Source: Rugalucina vietnamica (lineage: Eukaryota > Mollusca > Bivalvia > Lucinida > Lucinidae). Taken from it: DNA of 64,000 nucleotides. Location of the stretch: NCBI GenBank assembly GCA_964017185.1, contig OZ024882.1, positions 38,612,488 through 38,676,487 on the forward strand, written 5' to 3'. Each line of letters begins with the position of its first letter. Position 1 is the stretch's first letter. Positions 13,036-27,770 of this stretch are shown here, one piece after another. The notes below the pieces were generated by a model. That model saw nothing but the letters and a program-made list of their open reading frames with translations, made no database searches and was not told the DNA's origin. Position numbers and translations under genes: made by a program.

Positions 13036-15027
13036 CAATGACAACACGTAGACACTAAGCTTTGCATTTGCAACCATTAAAACCATGTCAACACGTTAAA
13101 ACTAAGCGTTGTAGTTATAACCGTTAATTGCAACACGTTAGCACTAAGCATTGGATTTGCAACCGTTAATACCGTGGCAACACGTTAAAACTAAGCGTTG
13201 CAGTTAAAACCGTTAATGACAACACGTAAACACTAAGCTTTGCATTTGCAACCATTAAAACCATGTCAACACGTTAAAACTAACCGTTAATTGCAACAAG
13301 TTAGCACTAAGCATTGGATTTGCAACCGATAATACTGTGGCAACATGTTAAAACTAAGCGTTGCAGTTAAAACCGTTAATGACAACACGTAAACACTAAG
13401 CTTTGCATTTGCAACCGTTAAAACCGTGTCAACACGCTAAAACTAAGCGTTGTAGTTAAAACCGTTAATGGCAACACGTAAACACTAAGCTTTGCAATTG
13501 CAACCGTTAAAACAGTTGCAAACGTTAGTGTCAACATGTAAGAACTTACCGTTACAGTTGCAACCTTTAATGGCAAGACGTTAACATTAAGCGTTAGTGG
13601 CAACACGTTAAAGCTAAGCGTTGCAGTTGCAAACGTTAGTGTCAACATGTAAGCACTAACCGTTGCAGTTGCAACCTTTAAAGGCAACACGTTAACATTA
13701 AGCATTGCAGTTGCAAGCGTTGGTGGCAACACGTTAAAACTAAGCGTTGCAGTTACAATCGTTAGTGTCAACATTATAACAGTAAGTGTAGCATTTGCTT
13801 ACGTTACTTTCAACACGTTAACACGTTGCAACCGTTTATGTCAACACTTAGCATTGCAGTTGCAACCGTTAGTGTTGCAGTTGCAACCGTAAATGACAAC
13901 ACGTAAACACTAAGCTTTGCATTTGCAACCATTAAAACCATGTCAACACGTTAAAACTAAGCGTTGTAGTTATAACCGTTAATTGCAACACGTTAGCACT
14001 AAGCATTGGATTTGCAACCGTTAATACCGTGGCAACACGTTAAAACTAAGCGTTGCAGTTGCAACCGTTAATGACAACAAGTAAACACTAAGCTTTACAT
14101 TTGCAACCATTAAAACCATGTCAACACGTTAAAACTAAGCGTTGTAGTTATAACCGTTAATTGCAACACGTTAGCACTAAGCATTAGATTTGCAACCGTT
14201 AATACCGTGGCAACATGTTGCAACACGTTGAAACTAAGCGTTGTAGTTAAAACCGTTAATGGCAACACGTAAACACTAAGCTTTGCATTTGCAACCGTTA
14301 AAACAGTTGCAAACGTTAGTGTCAACATGTAAGCACTAACAGTTACAGTTGCAACCTTTAATGGCAACACGCTAACATTAAGCGTTAGTGGCAACACGTT
14401 AAAGCTAAGCGTTGCAGTTGCAAACGTTAGTGTCAACATGTAAGCACTAACCGTTACAGTTGCAACCTTTAATGGCAACACGTTAACATTAAGCGTTAGT
14501 GGCAACACGTTAAAGCTAAGCGTTGCAGTTGTAAACGTTAGTGTCAACATGTAAGCACTAACTATTGCAGTTGCAACCTTTAAAGGCAACACGTTAACAT
14601 TAAGCATTGCAGTTGCAAGCGTTAGTGGCAACACGTTAAAACTAAGCGTTGCAGTTACAACCGTTAGTTTCAACATTACAGTAAGTGTAGCATTTGCTTA
14701 CGTTAAATACAACACGTTAACACGTTGCAACCGTTTATGTCAACATGTTAACATTTAGCATTGCAGTTGCAACCATTAGTGTCAACATGTTTACACTAAG
14801 CGTTGCAGTTGCAACCGTTAATTACAACACGTTAACACTAAGCATTGCGGTTACAATGCGTAAAAACTAAGCGTTGTAGTTAAAACCGTTAATGACAACA
14901 CGTAAACACTAAGCTTTGCAGTTGCAACCATTAAAACCATGTCAACACGTTAAAACTAAGCGTTGTAGTTATAACCGTTAATTGCAACACGTTAGCACTA
15001 AGCATTGGATTTGCAACCGTTAATACC

Positions 15028-16815
15028 GTGGCAACATGTTAAAACTAAGCGTTGCAGTTAAAACCGTTAATGACAACACGTAAACACTAAGCTTTGCATT
15101 TGCAACCGTTAAAACCGTGTCAACACGTTAAAACTAAGCGTTGTAGTTATAACCGTTAATTGCAACACGTTAGCACTAAGCATTGGATTTGCAACCGTTA
15201 ATACCGTGGCAACATGTTAAAACTAAGCGTTGCAGTTAAAACCGTTAATGACAACACGTAAACACTAAGCTTTGCATTTGCAACCGTTAAAACCGTGTCA
15301 ACACGTTAAAACTAAGCGTTGTAGTTAAAACCGTTAATGGCAACACGTAAACACTAAGCTTTTTAAGCACTAACCGTTACAGTGGCAACCTTTAATGGCA
15401 ACACGTTAACATTAAGCGTTAGTGGCAACACGTTAAAGCTAAGCGTTGCAGTTGCAAACGTTAGTGTCAACATGTAAGCATTAACCGTTGCAGTTGCAAC
15501 CTTTAAAGGCAACACGTTAACATTAAGCATTGCAGTTGCAAGCGTTAGTGGCAACACGTTAAAACTAAGCGTTGCAGTTACACCCGTTAGTGTCAACATT
15601 ACAGTAAGTGTAGCATTCGTTTACGTTAATTTCAACACGTTAACACGTTGCAACCGTTTATGTCAACATGTTAACACTTAGCATTGCAGTTGCAACCGTT
15701 AGTGTCAACATGTTTACACTAAGCGTTGCAGTTGCAACCGTTAATGACAACACATTAACACTAAGCATTGCGGTTACAATGCGTTGAAACTAAGCGTTGT
15801 AGTTATAACCGTTAATTGCAACACGTTAGCAATAAGCAATGGATGTGCAACCGTTAATACCGTGGCAACACGTTAAAACTAAGCGTTGCAGTTGCAACCG
15901 TTAATGACAACACGTAAACACTAAGCTTTACATTTGCAACCATTAAAACCATGTCAACACGTTAAAACTAAGCGTTGTAGTTATAACCGTTAATTGCAAC
16001 ACGTTAGCACTAAGCATTGGATTTGCAACCGTTAATACCGTGGCAACATGCAGTTAAAACCGTTAATGACAACACGTAAACACTAAGCTTAGCATTTGCA
16101 ACCGTTAAAACCGTGTCAACACGTTGAAACTAAGCGTTGTAGTTAAAACCGTTCATGGCAACACGTAAACACTAAGCTTTGCATTTGCAACCGTTAAAAC
16201 AGTTGCAAACGTTAGTGTCAACATGTAAGCACTAACCGTTACAGTTGCAACCTTTAATGGCAACACGTTAACATTAAGCGTTAGTGGCAACACGTTAAAG
16301 CTAAGCGTTGCAGTTGCAAACGTTAGTGGCAACACGTTAAAACTAAGCGTTGCAGTTACAACCGTTAGTGTCCACATTATAACAGTAAGTGTAGCATTTG
16401 CTTACGTTAATTTCAACACGTTAACACGTTGCAACCGTTTATGTCAACACTTAGCATTGCAGTTACAACCGTTAGTGTCAACATGTTTACACTAAACGTT
16501 GCATTTGCAACCGTCAATGACAACACGTAGACACTAAGCTTTGCATTTGCAACCATTAAAACCATGTCAACACGTTAAAACTAAGCGTTGTAGTTATAAC
16601 CGTTAATTGCAACACGTTAGCACTAAGCATTGGATTTGCAACCGTTAATACCGTGGCAACACGTTAAAACTAAGCGTTGCAGTTAAAACCGTTAATGACA
16701 ACACGTAAACACTAAGCTTTGCATTTGCAACCATTAAAACCATGTCAACACGTTAAAACTAACCGTTAATTGCAACAAGTTAGCACTAAGCATTGGATTT
16801 GCAACCGATAATACT
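15028..16815. repeat. Nested 1,788 bp tandem duplication, copy 1
   Basis: It is repeated immediately downstream at a constant offset of 1,788 bp. I saw two differences: near 15,384 (CAGTGGCAACC versus CAGTTGCAACC) and near 15,786 (GCGTTGAAAC versus GCGTTAAAAC). Both variants are also in the matching copy inside the second 9 kb unit, so this duplication predates the 9 kb one. Confidence 0.88.
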
Positions 16816-18603
16816 GTGGCAACATGTTAAAACTAAGCGTTGCAGTTAAAACCGTTAATGACAACACGTAAACACTAAGCTTTGCATTTGCAACCGTTAA
16901 AACCGTGTCAACACGTTAAAACTAAGCGTTGTAGTTATAACCGTTAATTGCAACACGTTAGCACTAAGCATTGGATTTGCAACCGTTAATACCGTGGCAA
17001 CATGTTAAAACTAAGCGTTGCAGTTAAAACCGTTAATGACAACACGTAAACACTAAGCTTTGCATTTGCAACCGTTAAAACCGTGTCAACACGTTAAAAC
17101 TAAGCGTTGTAGTTAAAACCGTTAATGGCAACACGTAAACACTAAGCTTTTTAAGCACTAACCGTTACAGTTGCAACCTTTAATGGCAACACGTTAACAT
17201 TAAGCGTTAGTGGCAACACGTTAAAGCTAAGCGTTGCAGTTGCAAACGTTAGTGTCAACATGTAAGCATTAACCGTTGCAGTTGCAACCTTTAAAGGCAA
17301 CACGTTAACATTAAGCATTGCAGTTGCAAGCGTTAGTGGCAACACGTTAAAACTAAGCGTTGCAGTTACACCCGTTAGTGTCAACATTACAGTAAGTGTA
17401 GCATTCGTTTACGTTAATTTCAACACGTTAACACGTTGCAACCGTTTATGTCAACATGTTAACACTTAGCATTGCAGTTGCAACCGTTAGTGTCAACATG
17501 TTTACACTAAGCGTTGCAGTTGCAACCGTTAATGACAACACATTAACACTAAGCATTGCGGTTACAATGCGTTAAAACTAAGCGTTGTAGTTATAACCGT
17601 TAATTGCAACACGTTAGCAATAAGCAATGGATGTGCAACCGTTAATACCGTGGCAACACGTTAAAACTAAGCGTTGCAGTTGCAACCGTTAATGACAACA
17701 CGTAAACACTAAGCTTTACATTTGCAACCATTAAAACCATGTCAACACGTTAAAACTAAGCGTTGTAGTTATAACCGTTAATTGCAACACGTTAGCACTA
17801 AGCATTGGATTTGCAACCGTTAATACCGTGGCAACATGCAGTTAAAACCGTTAATGACAACACGTAAACACTAAGCTTAGCATTTGCAACCGTTAAAACC
17901 GTGTCAACACGTTGAAACTAAGCGTTGTAGTTAAAACCGTTCATGGCAACACGTAAACACTAAGCTTTGCATTTGCAACCGTTAAAACAGTTGCAAACGT
18001 TAGTGTCAACATGTAAGCACTAACCGTTACAGTTGCAACCTTTAATGGCAACACGTTAACATTAAGCGTTAGTGGCAACACGTTAAAGCTAAGCGTTGCA
18101 GTTGCAAACGTTAGTGGCAACACGTTAAAACTAAGCGTTGCAGTTACAACCGTTAGTGTCCACATTATAACAGTAAGTGTAGCATTTGCTTACGTTAATT
18201 TCAACACGTTAACACGTTGCAACCGTTTATGTCAACACTTAGCATTGCAGTTACAACCGTTAGTGTCAACATGTTTACACTAAACGTTGCATTTGCAACC
18301 GTCAATGACAACACGTAGACACTAAGCTTTGCATTTGCAACCATTAAAACCATGTCAACACGTTAAAACTAAGCGTTGTAGTTATAACCGTTAATTGCAA
18401 CACGTTAGCACTAAGCATTGGATTTGCAACCGTTAATACCGTGGCAACACGTTAAAACTAAGCGTTGCAGTTAAAACCGTTAATGACAACACGTAAACAC
18501 TAAGCTTTGCATTTGCAACCATTAAAACCATGTCAACACGTTAAAACTAACCGTTAATTGCAACAAGTTAGCACTAAGCATTGGATTTGCAACCGATAAT
18601 ACT
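16816..18603. repeat. Nested 1,788 bp tandem duplication, copy 2
   Basis: This is the partner of 15,028-16,815. It starts within TACTGTGGCAAC, where the sequence to the left no longer matches the left copy (GATAATACTG versus GTTAATACCG). Similarity at family level continues to about 18,644. Confidence 0.88.
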
Positions 18604-20223
18604 GTGGCAACATGTTAAAACTAAGCGTTGCAGTTAAAACCGTTTATGACAACACGTAAACACTAAGCTTTGCATTTGCAACCGTTAAAACCGTGTCAAC
18701 ACGCTAAAACTAAGCGTTGTAGTTAAAACCGTTAATGGCAACACGTAAACACTAAGCTTTGCAATTGCAACCGTTAAAACAGTTGCAAACGTTAGTGTCA
18801 ACATGTAAGAACTTACCGTTACAGTTGCAACCTTTAATGGCAAGACGTTAACATTAAGCGTTAGTGGCAACACGTTAAAGCTAAGCGTTGCAGTTGCAAA
18901 CGTTAGTGTCAACATGTAAGCACTAACCGTTGCAGTTGCAACCTTTAAAGGCAACACGTTAACATTAAGCATTGCAGTTGCAAGCGTTGGTGGCAACACG
19001 TTAAAACTAAGCGTTGCAGTTACAATCGTTAGTGTCAACATTATAACAGTAAGTGTAGCATTTGCTTACGTTACTTTCAACACGTTAACACGTTGCAACC
19101 GTTTATGTCAACACTTAGCATTGCAGTTACAACCGTTAGTGTCAACATGTTTACACTAAACGTTGCAGTTGCAACCGTCAGTGACAACACGTAGACACTA
19201 AGCTTTGCATTTGCAACCATTAAAACCATGTCAACACGTTAAAACTAAGCGTTGTAGTTATAACCGTTAATTGCAACACGTTAGCACTAAGCATTGGATT
19301 TGCAACCGTTAATACCGTGGCAACACGTTAAAACGAAGCGTTGCAGTTAAAACCGTTAATGACAACACGTAAACACTAAGCTTTGCATTTGCAACCATTA
19401 AAACCATGTCAACACGTTAAAACTAACCGTTAATTGCAACAAGTTAGCACTAAGTATTGGATTTGCAACCGTTAATACCGTGGCAACACGTTAAAACGAA
19501 GCGTTGCAGTTAAAACCGTTAATGACAACACGTAAACACTAAGCTTTGCATTTGCAACCATTAAAACCATGTCAACACGTTAAAACTAACCGTTAATTGC
19601 AACAAGTTAGCACTAAGCATTGGATTTGCAACCGATAATACTGTGGCAACATGTTAAAACTAAGCGTTGCAGTTAAAACCGTTAATGACAACACGTAAAC
19701 ACTAAGCTTTGCATTTGCAACCATTAAAACCATGTCAACACGTTAAAACTAAGCGTTGTAGTTATAACCGTTAATTGCAACACGTTAGCACTAAGCATTG
19801 GATTTGCAACCGTTAATACCTTGGCAACACGTTAAAACTAAGCGTTGCAGTTAAAACCTTTAATGACAACACGTAAACACTAAGCTTTGCATTTGCAACC
19901 GTTGAAACCGTGTCAACACGTTAAAACTAAGCGTTGTAGTTAAAACCGTTAATGGCAACACCGTAAACACTAAGCTTTGCATTTGCAACCGTTAAAACAG
20001 TTGCAAACGTTAGTGTCAACATGTAAGCACTAACCGTTACAGTTGCAACCTTTAATGGCAACACGTTAACATTAAGCGTTAGTGGCAACACGTTAAAGCT
20101 AAGCGTTGCAGTTGCAAACGTTAGTGTCAATATGTAAGCACTAACCGTTGCAGTTGCGACCTTTAAAGGCAACACGTTAACATTAAGCATTGCAGTTGCA
20201 AGCGTTAGTGGCAACACGTTGCA

Positions 20224-21803
20224 GTTACAACCGTTAGTGTCAACATTACAGTAAGTGTAGCATTTGCTTACGTTAATTTCAACACGTTAACACGTTGCAA
20301 CTGTTTATGTCAACATGTTAACACTTAGCATTGCAGTTGCAACCGTTAGTGTCAACATGTTTACACTAAGCGTTGCAGTTGCAACCGTTAATGACAACAC
20401 GTTAACACTAAGCATTGCGGTTACAATGCGTTAAAACTAAGCGTTGTAGTTAAAACCGTTAATGACAACACGTAAACACTAAGCTTTGCATTTGCAACCA
20501 TTAAAACCATGTCAACACGTTAAAACTAAGCGTTGTAGTTATAACCGTTAATTGCAACACGTTAGCACTAAGCATTGGATTTGCAACCGTTAATACCGTG
20601 GCCACATGTTAAAACTAAGCGTTGCAGTTAAAACCGTTAATGACAACACGTAAACACTAAGCTTTGCATTTGCAACCGTTAAAACCGTGTCAACACGTTA
20701 AAACTAAGCGTTGTAGTTAAAACCGTTAATGGCATTACGTAAACACTAAGCTTTGCATTTGCAACCGTTAAAACAGTTGCAAACGTTAGTGTCAACATGT
20801 AAATACTAACCGTTACAGTTGCAACCTTTAATGGCAAGACGTTAACATTAAGCGATAGTGGCAAAACGTTAAAGCTAAGCGTTGCAGTTGCAAACGTTAG
20901 TGTCAACATGTAAGCACTAACCCTTGCAGTTGTAACCTTTAAAGGCAACACGTTAACATTAAGCATTGCAGTTGCAAGCGTTAGTGGCAACAAGTTAAAA
21001 CTAAGCGTTGCGTTAATTACAACACGTTAACACTAAGCATTGCGGTTACAATGCGTTAAAACTAAGCGTTGTAGTTAAAACCATTAATGACAACACGTAA
21101 ACACTAAGCTTTGCATTTGCAACCATTAAAACCATGTCAACACGTTAAAACTAAGCGTTGTAGTTATAACCGTTAATTGCAACACGTTAGCACTAAGCAT
21201 TGGATTTGCAACCGTTAATACCGTGGCAACACGTTAAAACTAAGCGTTGCATTTAAAACCGTTAATGACAACACGTAAACACTAAGCTTTGCATTTGCAA
21301 CCATTAAAACCATGTCAACACGTTAAAACTAAGCGTTGTAGTTATAAGCGTTAATTGCAACACGTTAGCACTAAGCATTGGATTTGCAACCGTTAATACC
21401 GTGGCAACACGTTAAAACTAAGCGTTGCAGTTAAAACCTTTAATGGCAACACGTAAACACTAAGCTTTGCATTTGCAACCGTTGAAACCGTGTCAACACG
21501 TTAAAACTAAGCGTTGTAGTTAAAACCGTTAATGGCAACACCGTAAACACTAAGCTTTGCATTTGCAACCGTTAAAACAGTTGCAAACGTTAGTGTCAAC
21601 ATGTTAGCACTAACCGTTACAGTTGCAACCTTTAATGGCAACACGTTAACATTAAGCGTTAGTGGCAACACGTTAAAGCTAAGCGTTGCAGTTGCAAACG
21701 TTAGTGTCAACATGTAAGCACTAACCGTTGCAGTTGCGACCTTTAAAGGCAACACGTTAACATTAAGCATTGCAGTTGCAAGCGTTAGTGGCCACACGTT
21801 GCA
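20224..21803. repeat. 1.58 kb dimeric higher-order unit
   Basis: Two tier-2 units lie between diagnostic blocks 1,580 bp apart. The middle boundary has lost its diagnostic submonomer and instead reads GCGTTGCGTTAATTACAACAC near 21,006. The dimer carries the single extra C in CAACACCGTAAAC (21,541) and the GTTGCGACC variant. It is repeated as a block in the second 9 kb copy. Confidence 0.78.
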
Positions 21804-24031
21804 GTTACAACCGTTAGTGTCAACATTACAGTAAGTGTAGCATTTGCTTACGTTAATTTCAACACGTTAACACGTTGCAACTGTTTATGTCAACATGTTA
21901 ACACTTAGCATTACAGTTGCAACCCTTTGTGTCAACATGTTTACACTAAGCGTTGCAGTTGCAACCGTTAATGACAACACGTTAACACTAAGCATTGCGG
22001 TTACAATGCGTTAAAACTAAGCGTTGTAGTTAAAACGGTTAATGACAACACGTAGACACTAAGCTTTGCATTTGCAACCATTAAAACCATGTCAACACGT
22101 TAAAACTAAGCGTTGTAGTTATAACCGTTAATTGCAACACGTTAGCACTAAGCATTGGATTTGCAACCGTTAATACCGTGGCAACACGTTAAAACTAAGC
22201 GTTGCAGTTAAAACCGTTAATGACAACACGTAAACACTAAGCTTTGCATTTGCAACCATTAAAACCATGTCAACACGTTAAAACTAACCGTTAATTGCAA
22301 CAAGTTAGCACTAAGCATTGGATTTGCAACCGATAATACTGTGGCAACATGTTAAAACTAAGCGTTGCAGTTAAAACCGTTAATGACAACACGTAAACAC
22401 TAAGCTTTGCATTTGCAACCGTTAAAACCGTGTCAACACGCTAAAACTAAGCGTTGTAGTTAAAACCGTTAATGGCAACACGTAAACACTAAGCTTTGCA
22501 ATTGCAACCGTTAAAACAGTTGCAAACGTTAGTGTCAACATGTAAGAACTTACCGTTACAGTTGCAACCTTTAATGGCAAGACGTTAACATTAAGCGTTA
22601 GTGGCAACACGTTAAAGCTAAGCGTTGCAGTTGCAAACGTTAGTGTCAACATGTAAGCACTAACCGTTGCAGTTGCAACCTTTAAAGGCAACACGTTAAC
22701 ATTAAGCATTGCAGTTGCAAGCGTTGGTGGCAACACGTTAAAACTAAGCGTTGCAGTTACAATCGTTAGTGTCAACATTATAACAGTAAGTGTAGCATTT
22801 GCTTACGTTACTTTCAACACGTTAACACGTTGCAACCGTTTATGTCAACACTTAGCATTGCAGTTGCAACCGTTAGTGTTGCAGTTGCAACCGTAAATGA
22901 CAACACGTAAACACTAAGCTTTGCATTTGCAACCATTAAAACCATGTCAACACGTTAAAACTAAGCGTTGTAGTTATAACCGTTAATTGCAACACGTTAG
23001 CACTAAGCATTGGATTTGCAACCGTTAATACCGTGGCAACACGTTAAAACTAAGCGTTGCAGTTGCAACCGTTAATGACAACAAGTAAACACTAAGCTTT
23101 ACATTTGCAACCATTAAAACCATGTCAACACGTTAAAACTAAGCGTTGTAGTTATAACCGTTAATTGCAACACGTTAGCACTAAGCATTAGATTTGCAAC
23201 CGTTAATACCGTGGCAACATGTTGCAACACGTTGAAACTAAGCGTTGTAGTTAAAACCGTTAATGGCAACACGTAAACACTAAGCTTTGCATTTGCAACC
23301 GTTAAAACAGTTGCAAACGTTAGTGTCAACATGTAAGCACTAACAGTTACAGTTGCAACCTTTAATGGCAACACGCTAACATTAAGCGTTAGTGGCAACA
23401 CGTTAAAGCTAAGCGTTGCAGTTGCAAACGTTAGTGTCAACATGTAAGCACTAACCGTTACAGTTGCAACCTTTAATGGCAACACGTTAACATTAAGCGT
23501 TAGTGGCAACACGTTAAAGCTAAGCGTTGCAGTTGTAAACGTTAGTGTCAACATGTAAGCACTAACTATTGCAGTTGCAACCTTTAAAGGCAACACGTTA
23601 ACATTAAGCATTGCAGTTGCAAGCGTTAGTGGCAACACGTTAAAACTAAGCGTTGCAGTTACAACCGTTAGTTTCAACATTACAGTAAGTGTAGCATTTG
23701 CTTACGTTAATTACAACACGTTAACACGTTGCAACCGTTTATGTCAACATGTTAACACTTAGCATTGCAGTTGCAACCATTAGTGTCAACATGTTTACAC
23801 TAAGCGTTGCAGTTGCAACCGTTAATTACAACACGTTAACACTAAGCATTGCGGTTACAATGCGTAAAAACTAAGCGTTGTAGTTAAAACCGTTAATGAC
23901 AACACGTAAACACTAAGCTTTGCAGTTGCAACCATTAAAACCATGTCAACACGTTAAAACTAAGCGTTGTAGTTATAACCGTTAATTGCAACACGTTAGC
24001 ACTAAGCATTGGATTTGCAACCGTTAATACC

Positions 24032-25819
24032 GTGGCAACATGTTAAAACTAAGCGTTGCAGTTAAAACCGTTAATGACAACACGTAAACACTAAGCTTTG
24101 CATTTGCAACCGTTAAAACCGTGTCAACACGTTAAAACTAAGCGTTGTAGTTATAACCGTTAATTGCAACACGTTAGCACTAAGCATTGGATTTGCAACC
24201 GTTAATACCGTGGCAACATGTTAAAACTAAGCGTTGCAGTTAAAACCGTTAATGACAACACGTAAACACTAAGCTTTGCATTTGCAACCGTTAAAACCGT
24301 GTCAACACGTTAAAACTAAGCGTTGTAGTTAAAACCGTTAATGGCAACACGTAAACACTAAGCTTTTTAAGCACTAACCGTTACAGTGGCAACCTTTAAT
24401 GGCAACACGTTAACATTAAGCGTTAGTGGCAACACGTTAAAGCTAAGCGTTGCAGTTGCAAACGTTAGTGTCAACATGTAAGCATTAACCATTGCAGTTG
24501 CAACCTTTAAAGGCAACACGTTAACATTAAGCATTGCAGTTGCAAGCGTTAGTGGCAACACGTTAAAACTAAGCGTTGCAGTTACACCCGTTAGTGTCAA
24601 CATTACAGTAAGTGTAGCATTCGTTTACGTTAATTTCAACACGTTAACACGTTGCAACCGTTTATGTCAACATGTTAACACTTAGCATTGCAGTTGCAAC
24701 CGTTAGTGTCAACATGTTTACACTAAGCGTTGCAGTTGCAACCGTTAATGACAACACATTAACACTAAGCATTGCGGTTACAATGCGTTGAAACTAAGCG
24801 TTGTAGTTATAACCGTTAATTGCAACACGTTAGCAATAAGCAATGGATGTGCAACCGTTAATACCGTGGCAACACGTTAAAACTAAGCGTTGCAGTTGCA
24901 ACCGTTAATGACAACACGTAAACACTAAGCTTTACATTTGCAACCATTAAAACCATGTCAACACGTTAAAACTAAGCGTTGTAGTTATAACCGTTAATTG
25001 CAACACGTTAGCACTAAGCATTGGATTTGCAACCGTTAATACCGTGGCAACATGCAGTTAAAACCGTTAATGACAACACGTAAACACTAAGCTTAGCATT
25101 TGCAACCGTTAAAACCGTGTCAACACGTTGAAACTAAGCGTTGTAGTTAAAACCGTTCATGGCAACACGTAAACACTAAGCTTTGCATTTGCAACCGTTA
25201 AAACAGTTGCAAACGTTAGTGTCAACATGTAAGCACTAACCGTTACAGTTGCAACCTTTAATGGCAACACGTTAACATTAAGCGTTAGTGGCAACACGTT
25301 AAAGCTAAGCGTTGCAGTTGCAAACGTTAGTGGCAACACGTTAAAACTAAGCGTTGCAGTTACAACCGTTAGTGTCCACATTATAACAGTAAGTGTAGCA
25401 TTTGCTTACGTTAATTTCAACACGTTAACACGTTGCAACCGTTTATGTCAACACTTAGCATTGCAGTTACAACCGTTAGTGTCAACATGTTTACACTAAA
25501 CGTTGCATTTGCAACCGTCAATGACAACACGTAGACACTAAGCTTTGCATTTGCAACCATTAAAACCATGTCAACACGTTAAAACTAAGCGTTGTAGTTA
25601 TAACCGTTAATTGCAACACGTTAGCACTAAGCATTGGATTTGCAACCGTTAATACCGTGGCAACACGTTAAAACTAAGCGTTGCAGTTAAAACCGTTAAT
25701 GACAACACGTAAACACTAAGCTTTGCATTTGCAACCATTAAAACCATGTCAACACGTTAAAACTAACCGTTAATTGCAACAAGTTAGCACTAAGCATTGG
25801 ATTTGCAACCGATAATACT
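24032..25819. repeat. 1,788 bp unit, copy 1 inside the second 9 kb duplication
   Basis: It corresponds to 15,028-16,815 at offset 9,004 and keeps its CAGTGGCAACC and GCGTTGAAAC variants. It has one private change near 24,491 (TTAACCATTGC). Confidence 0.85.
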
Positions 25820-26062
25820 GTGGCAACATGTTAAAACTAAGCGTTGCAGTTAAAACCGTTAATGACAACACGTAAACACTAAGCTTTGCATTTGCAACCA
25901 TTAAAACCATGTCAACACGTTAAAACTAACCGTTAATTGCAACAAGTTAGCACTAAGCATTGGATTTGCAACCGATAATACTGTGGCAACATGTTAAAAC
26001 TAAGCGTTGCAGTTAAAACCGTTAATGACAACACGTAAACACTAAGCTTTGCATTTGCAACC
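25737..26062. repeat. 163 bp tandem duplication (two copies)
   Basis: Copies at 25,737-25,899 and 25,900-26,062 are identical as far as I can read. Each spans about four submonomers and includes AACAAGTTAGC and GATAATACTGTGG. The corresponding place in the first 9 kb copy (about 16,733-16,895) has a single copy, so this expansion followed the 9 kb duplication. The exact breakpoints can slide within the shared sequence. Confidence 0.88.
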
Positions 26063-27770
26063 GTTAAAACCGTGTCAACACGTTAAAACTAAGCGTTGTA
26101 GTTATAACCGTTAATTGCAACACGTTAGCACTAAGCATTGGATTTGCAACCGTTAATACCGTGGCAACATGTTAAAACTAAGCGTTGCAGTTAAAACCGT
26201 TAATGACAACACGTAAACACTAAGCTTTGCATTTGCAACCGTTAAAACCGTGTCAACACGTTAAAACTAAGCGTTGTAGTTAAAACCGTTAATGGCAACA
26301 CGTAAACACTAAGCTTTTTAAGCACTAACCGTTACAGTTGCAACCTTTAATGGCAACACGTTAACATTAAGCGTTAGTGGCAACACGTTAAAGCTAAGCG
26401 TTGCAGTTGCAAACGTTAGTGTCAACATGTAAGCATTAACCGTTGCAGTTGCAACCTTTAAAGGCAACACGTTAACATTAAGCATTGCAGTTGCAAGCGT
26501 TAGTGGCAACACGTTAAAACTAAGCGTTGCAGTTACACCCGTTAGTGTCAACATTACAGTAAGTGTAGCATTCGTTTACGTTAATTTCAACACGTTAACA
26601 CGTTGCAACCGTTTATGTCAACATGTTAACACTTAGCATTGCAGTTGCAACCGTTAGTGTCAACATGTTTACACTAAGCGTTGCAGTTGCAACCGTTAAT
26701 GACAACACATTAACACTAAGCATTGCGGTTACAATGCGTTAAAACTAAGCGTTGTAGTTATAACCGTTAATTGCAACACGTTAGCAATAAGCAATGGATG
26801 TGCAACCGTTAATACCGTGGCAACACGTTAAAACTAAGCGTTGCAGTTGCAACCGTTAATGACAACACGTAAACACTAAGCTTTACATTTGCAACCATTA
26901 AAACCATGTCAACACGTTAAAACTAAGCGTTGTAGTTATAACCGTTAATTGCAACACGTTAGCACTAAGCATTGGATTTGCAACCGTTAATACCGTGGCA
27001 ACATGCAGTTAAAACCGTTAATGACAACACGTAAACACTAAGCTTAGCATTTGCAACCGTTAAAACCGTGTCAACACGTTGAAACTAAGCGTTGTAGTTA
27101 AAACCGTTCATGGCAACACGTAAACACTAAGCTTTGCATTTGCAACCGTTAAAACAGTTGCAAACGTTAGTGTCAACATGTAAGCACTAACCGTTACAGT
27201 TGCAACCTTTAATGGCAACACGTTAACATTAAGCGTTAGTGGCAACACGTTAAAGCTAAGCGTTGCAGTTGCAAACGTTAGTGGCAACACGTTAAAACTA
27301 AGCGTTGCAGTTACAACCGTTAGTGTCCACATTATAACAGTAAGTGTAGCATTTGCTTACGTTAATTTCAACACGTTAACACGTTGCAACCGTTTATGTC
27401 AACACTTAGCATTGCAGTTACAACCGTTAGTGTCAACATGTTTACACTAAACGTTGCATTTGCAACCGTCAATGACAACACGTAGACACTAAGCTTTGCA
27501 TTTGCAACCATTAAAACCATGTCAACACGTTAAAACTAAGCGTTGTAGTTATAACCGTTAATTGCAACACGTTAGCACTAAGCATTGGATTTGCAACCGT
27601 TAATACCGTGGCAACACGTTAAAACTAAGCGTTGCAGTTAAAACCGTTAATGACAACACGTAAACACTAAGCTTTGCATTTGCAACCATTAAAACCATGT
27701 CAACACGTTAAAACTAACCGTTAATTGCAACAAGTTAGCACTAAGCATTGGATTTGCAACCGATAATACT
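25983..27770. repeat. 1,788 bp unit, copy 2 inside the second 9 kb duplication
   Basis: It corresponds to 16,816-18,603 at offset 9,167. It is separated from the preceding 1,788 bp unit by the additional 163 bp copy. Confidence 0.85.

Larger units (their letters stand above)
13036..22039. repeat. 9.0 kb tandem segmental duplication, copy 1 (9,004 bp)
   Basis: From the ACGTAGACACTAAG near 13,047, the sequence repeats at 22,051 with a constant offset of 9,004 bp over several kilobases. Single-base differences from copy 2 are rare. I saw 14,707 (A versus T), 14,754 (T versus C), 15,487 (G versus A in copy 2) and 19,821 (T versus G). The copy contains a nested 1,788 bp tandem pair and, from about 20.2 kb, a 1.58 kb dimer. 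Diagnostic blocks include 13,780, 14,690, 15,604, 16,385, 17,393, 18,173, 19,048, 20,251 and 21,831. Confidence 0.92.
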
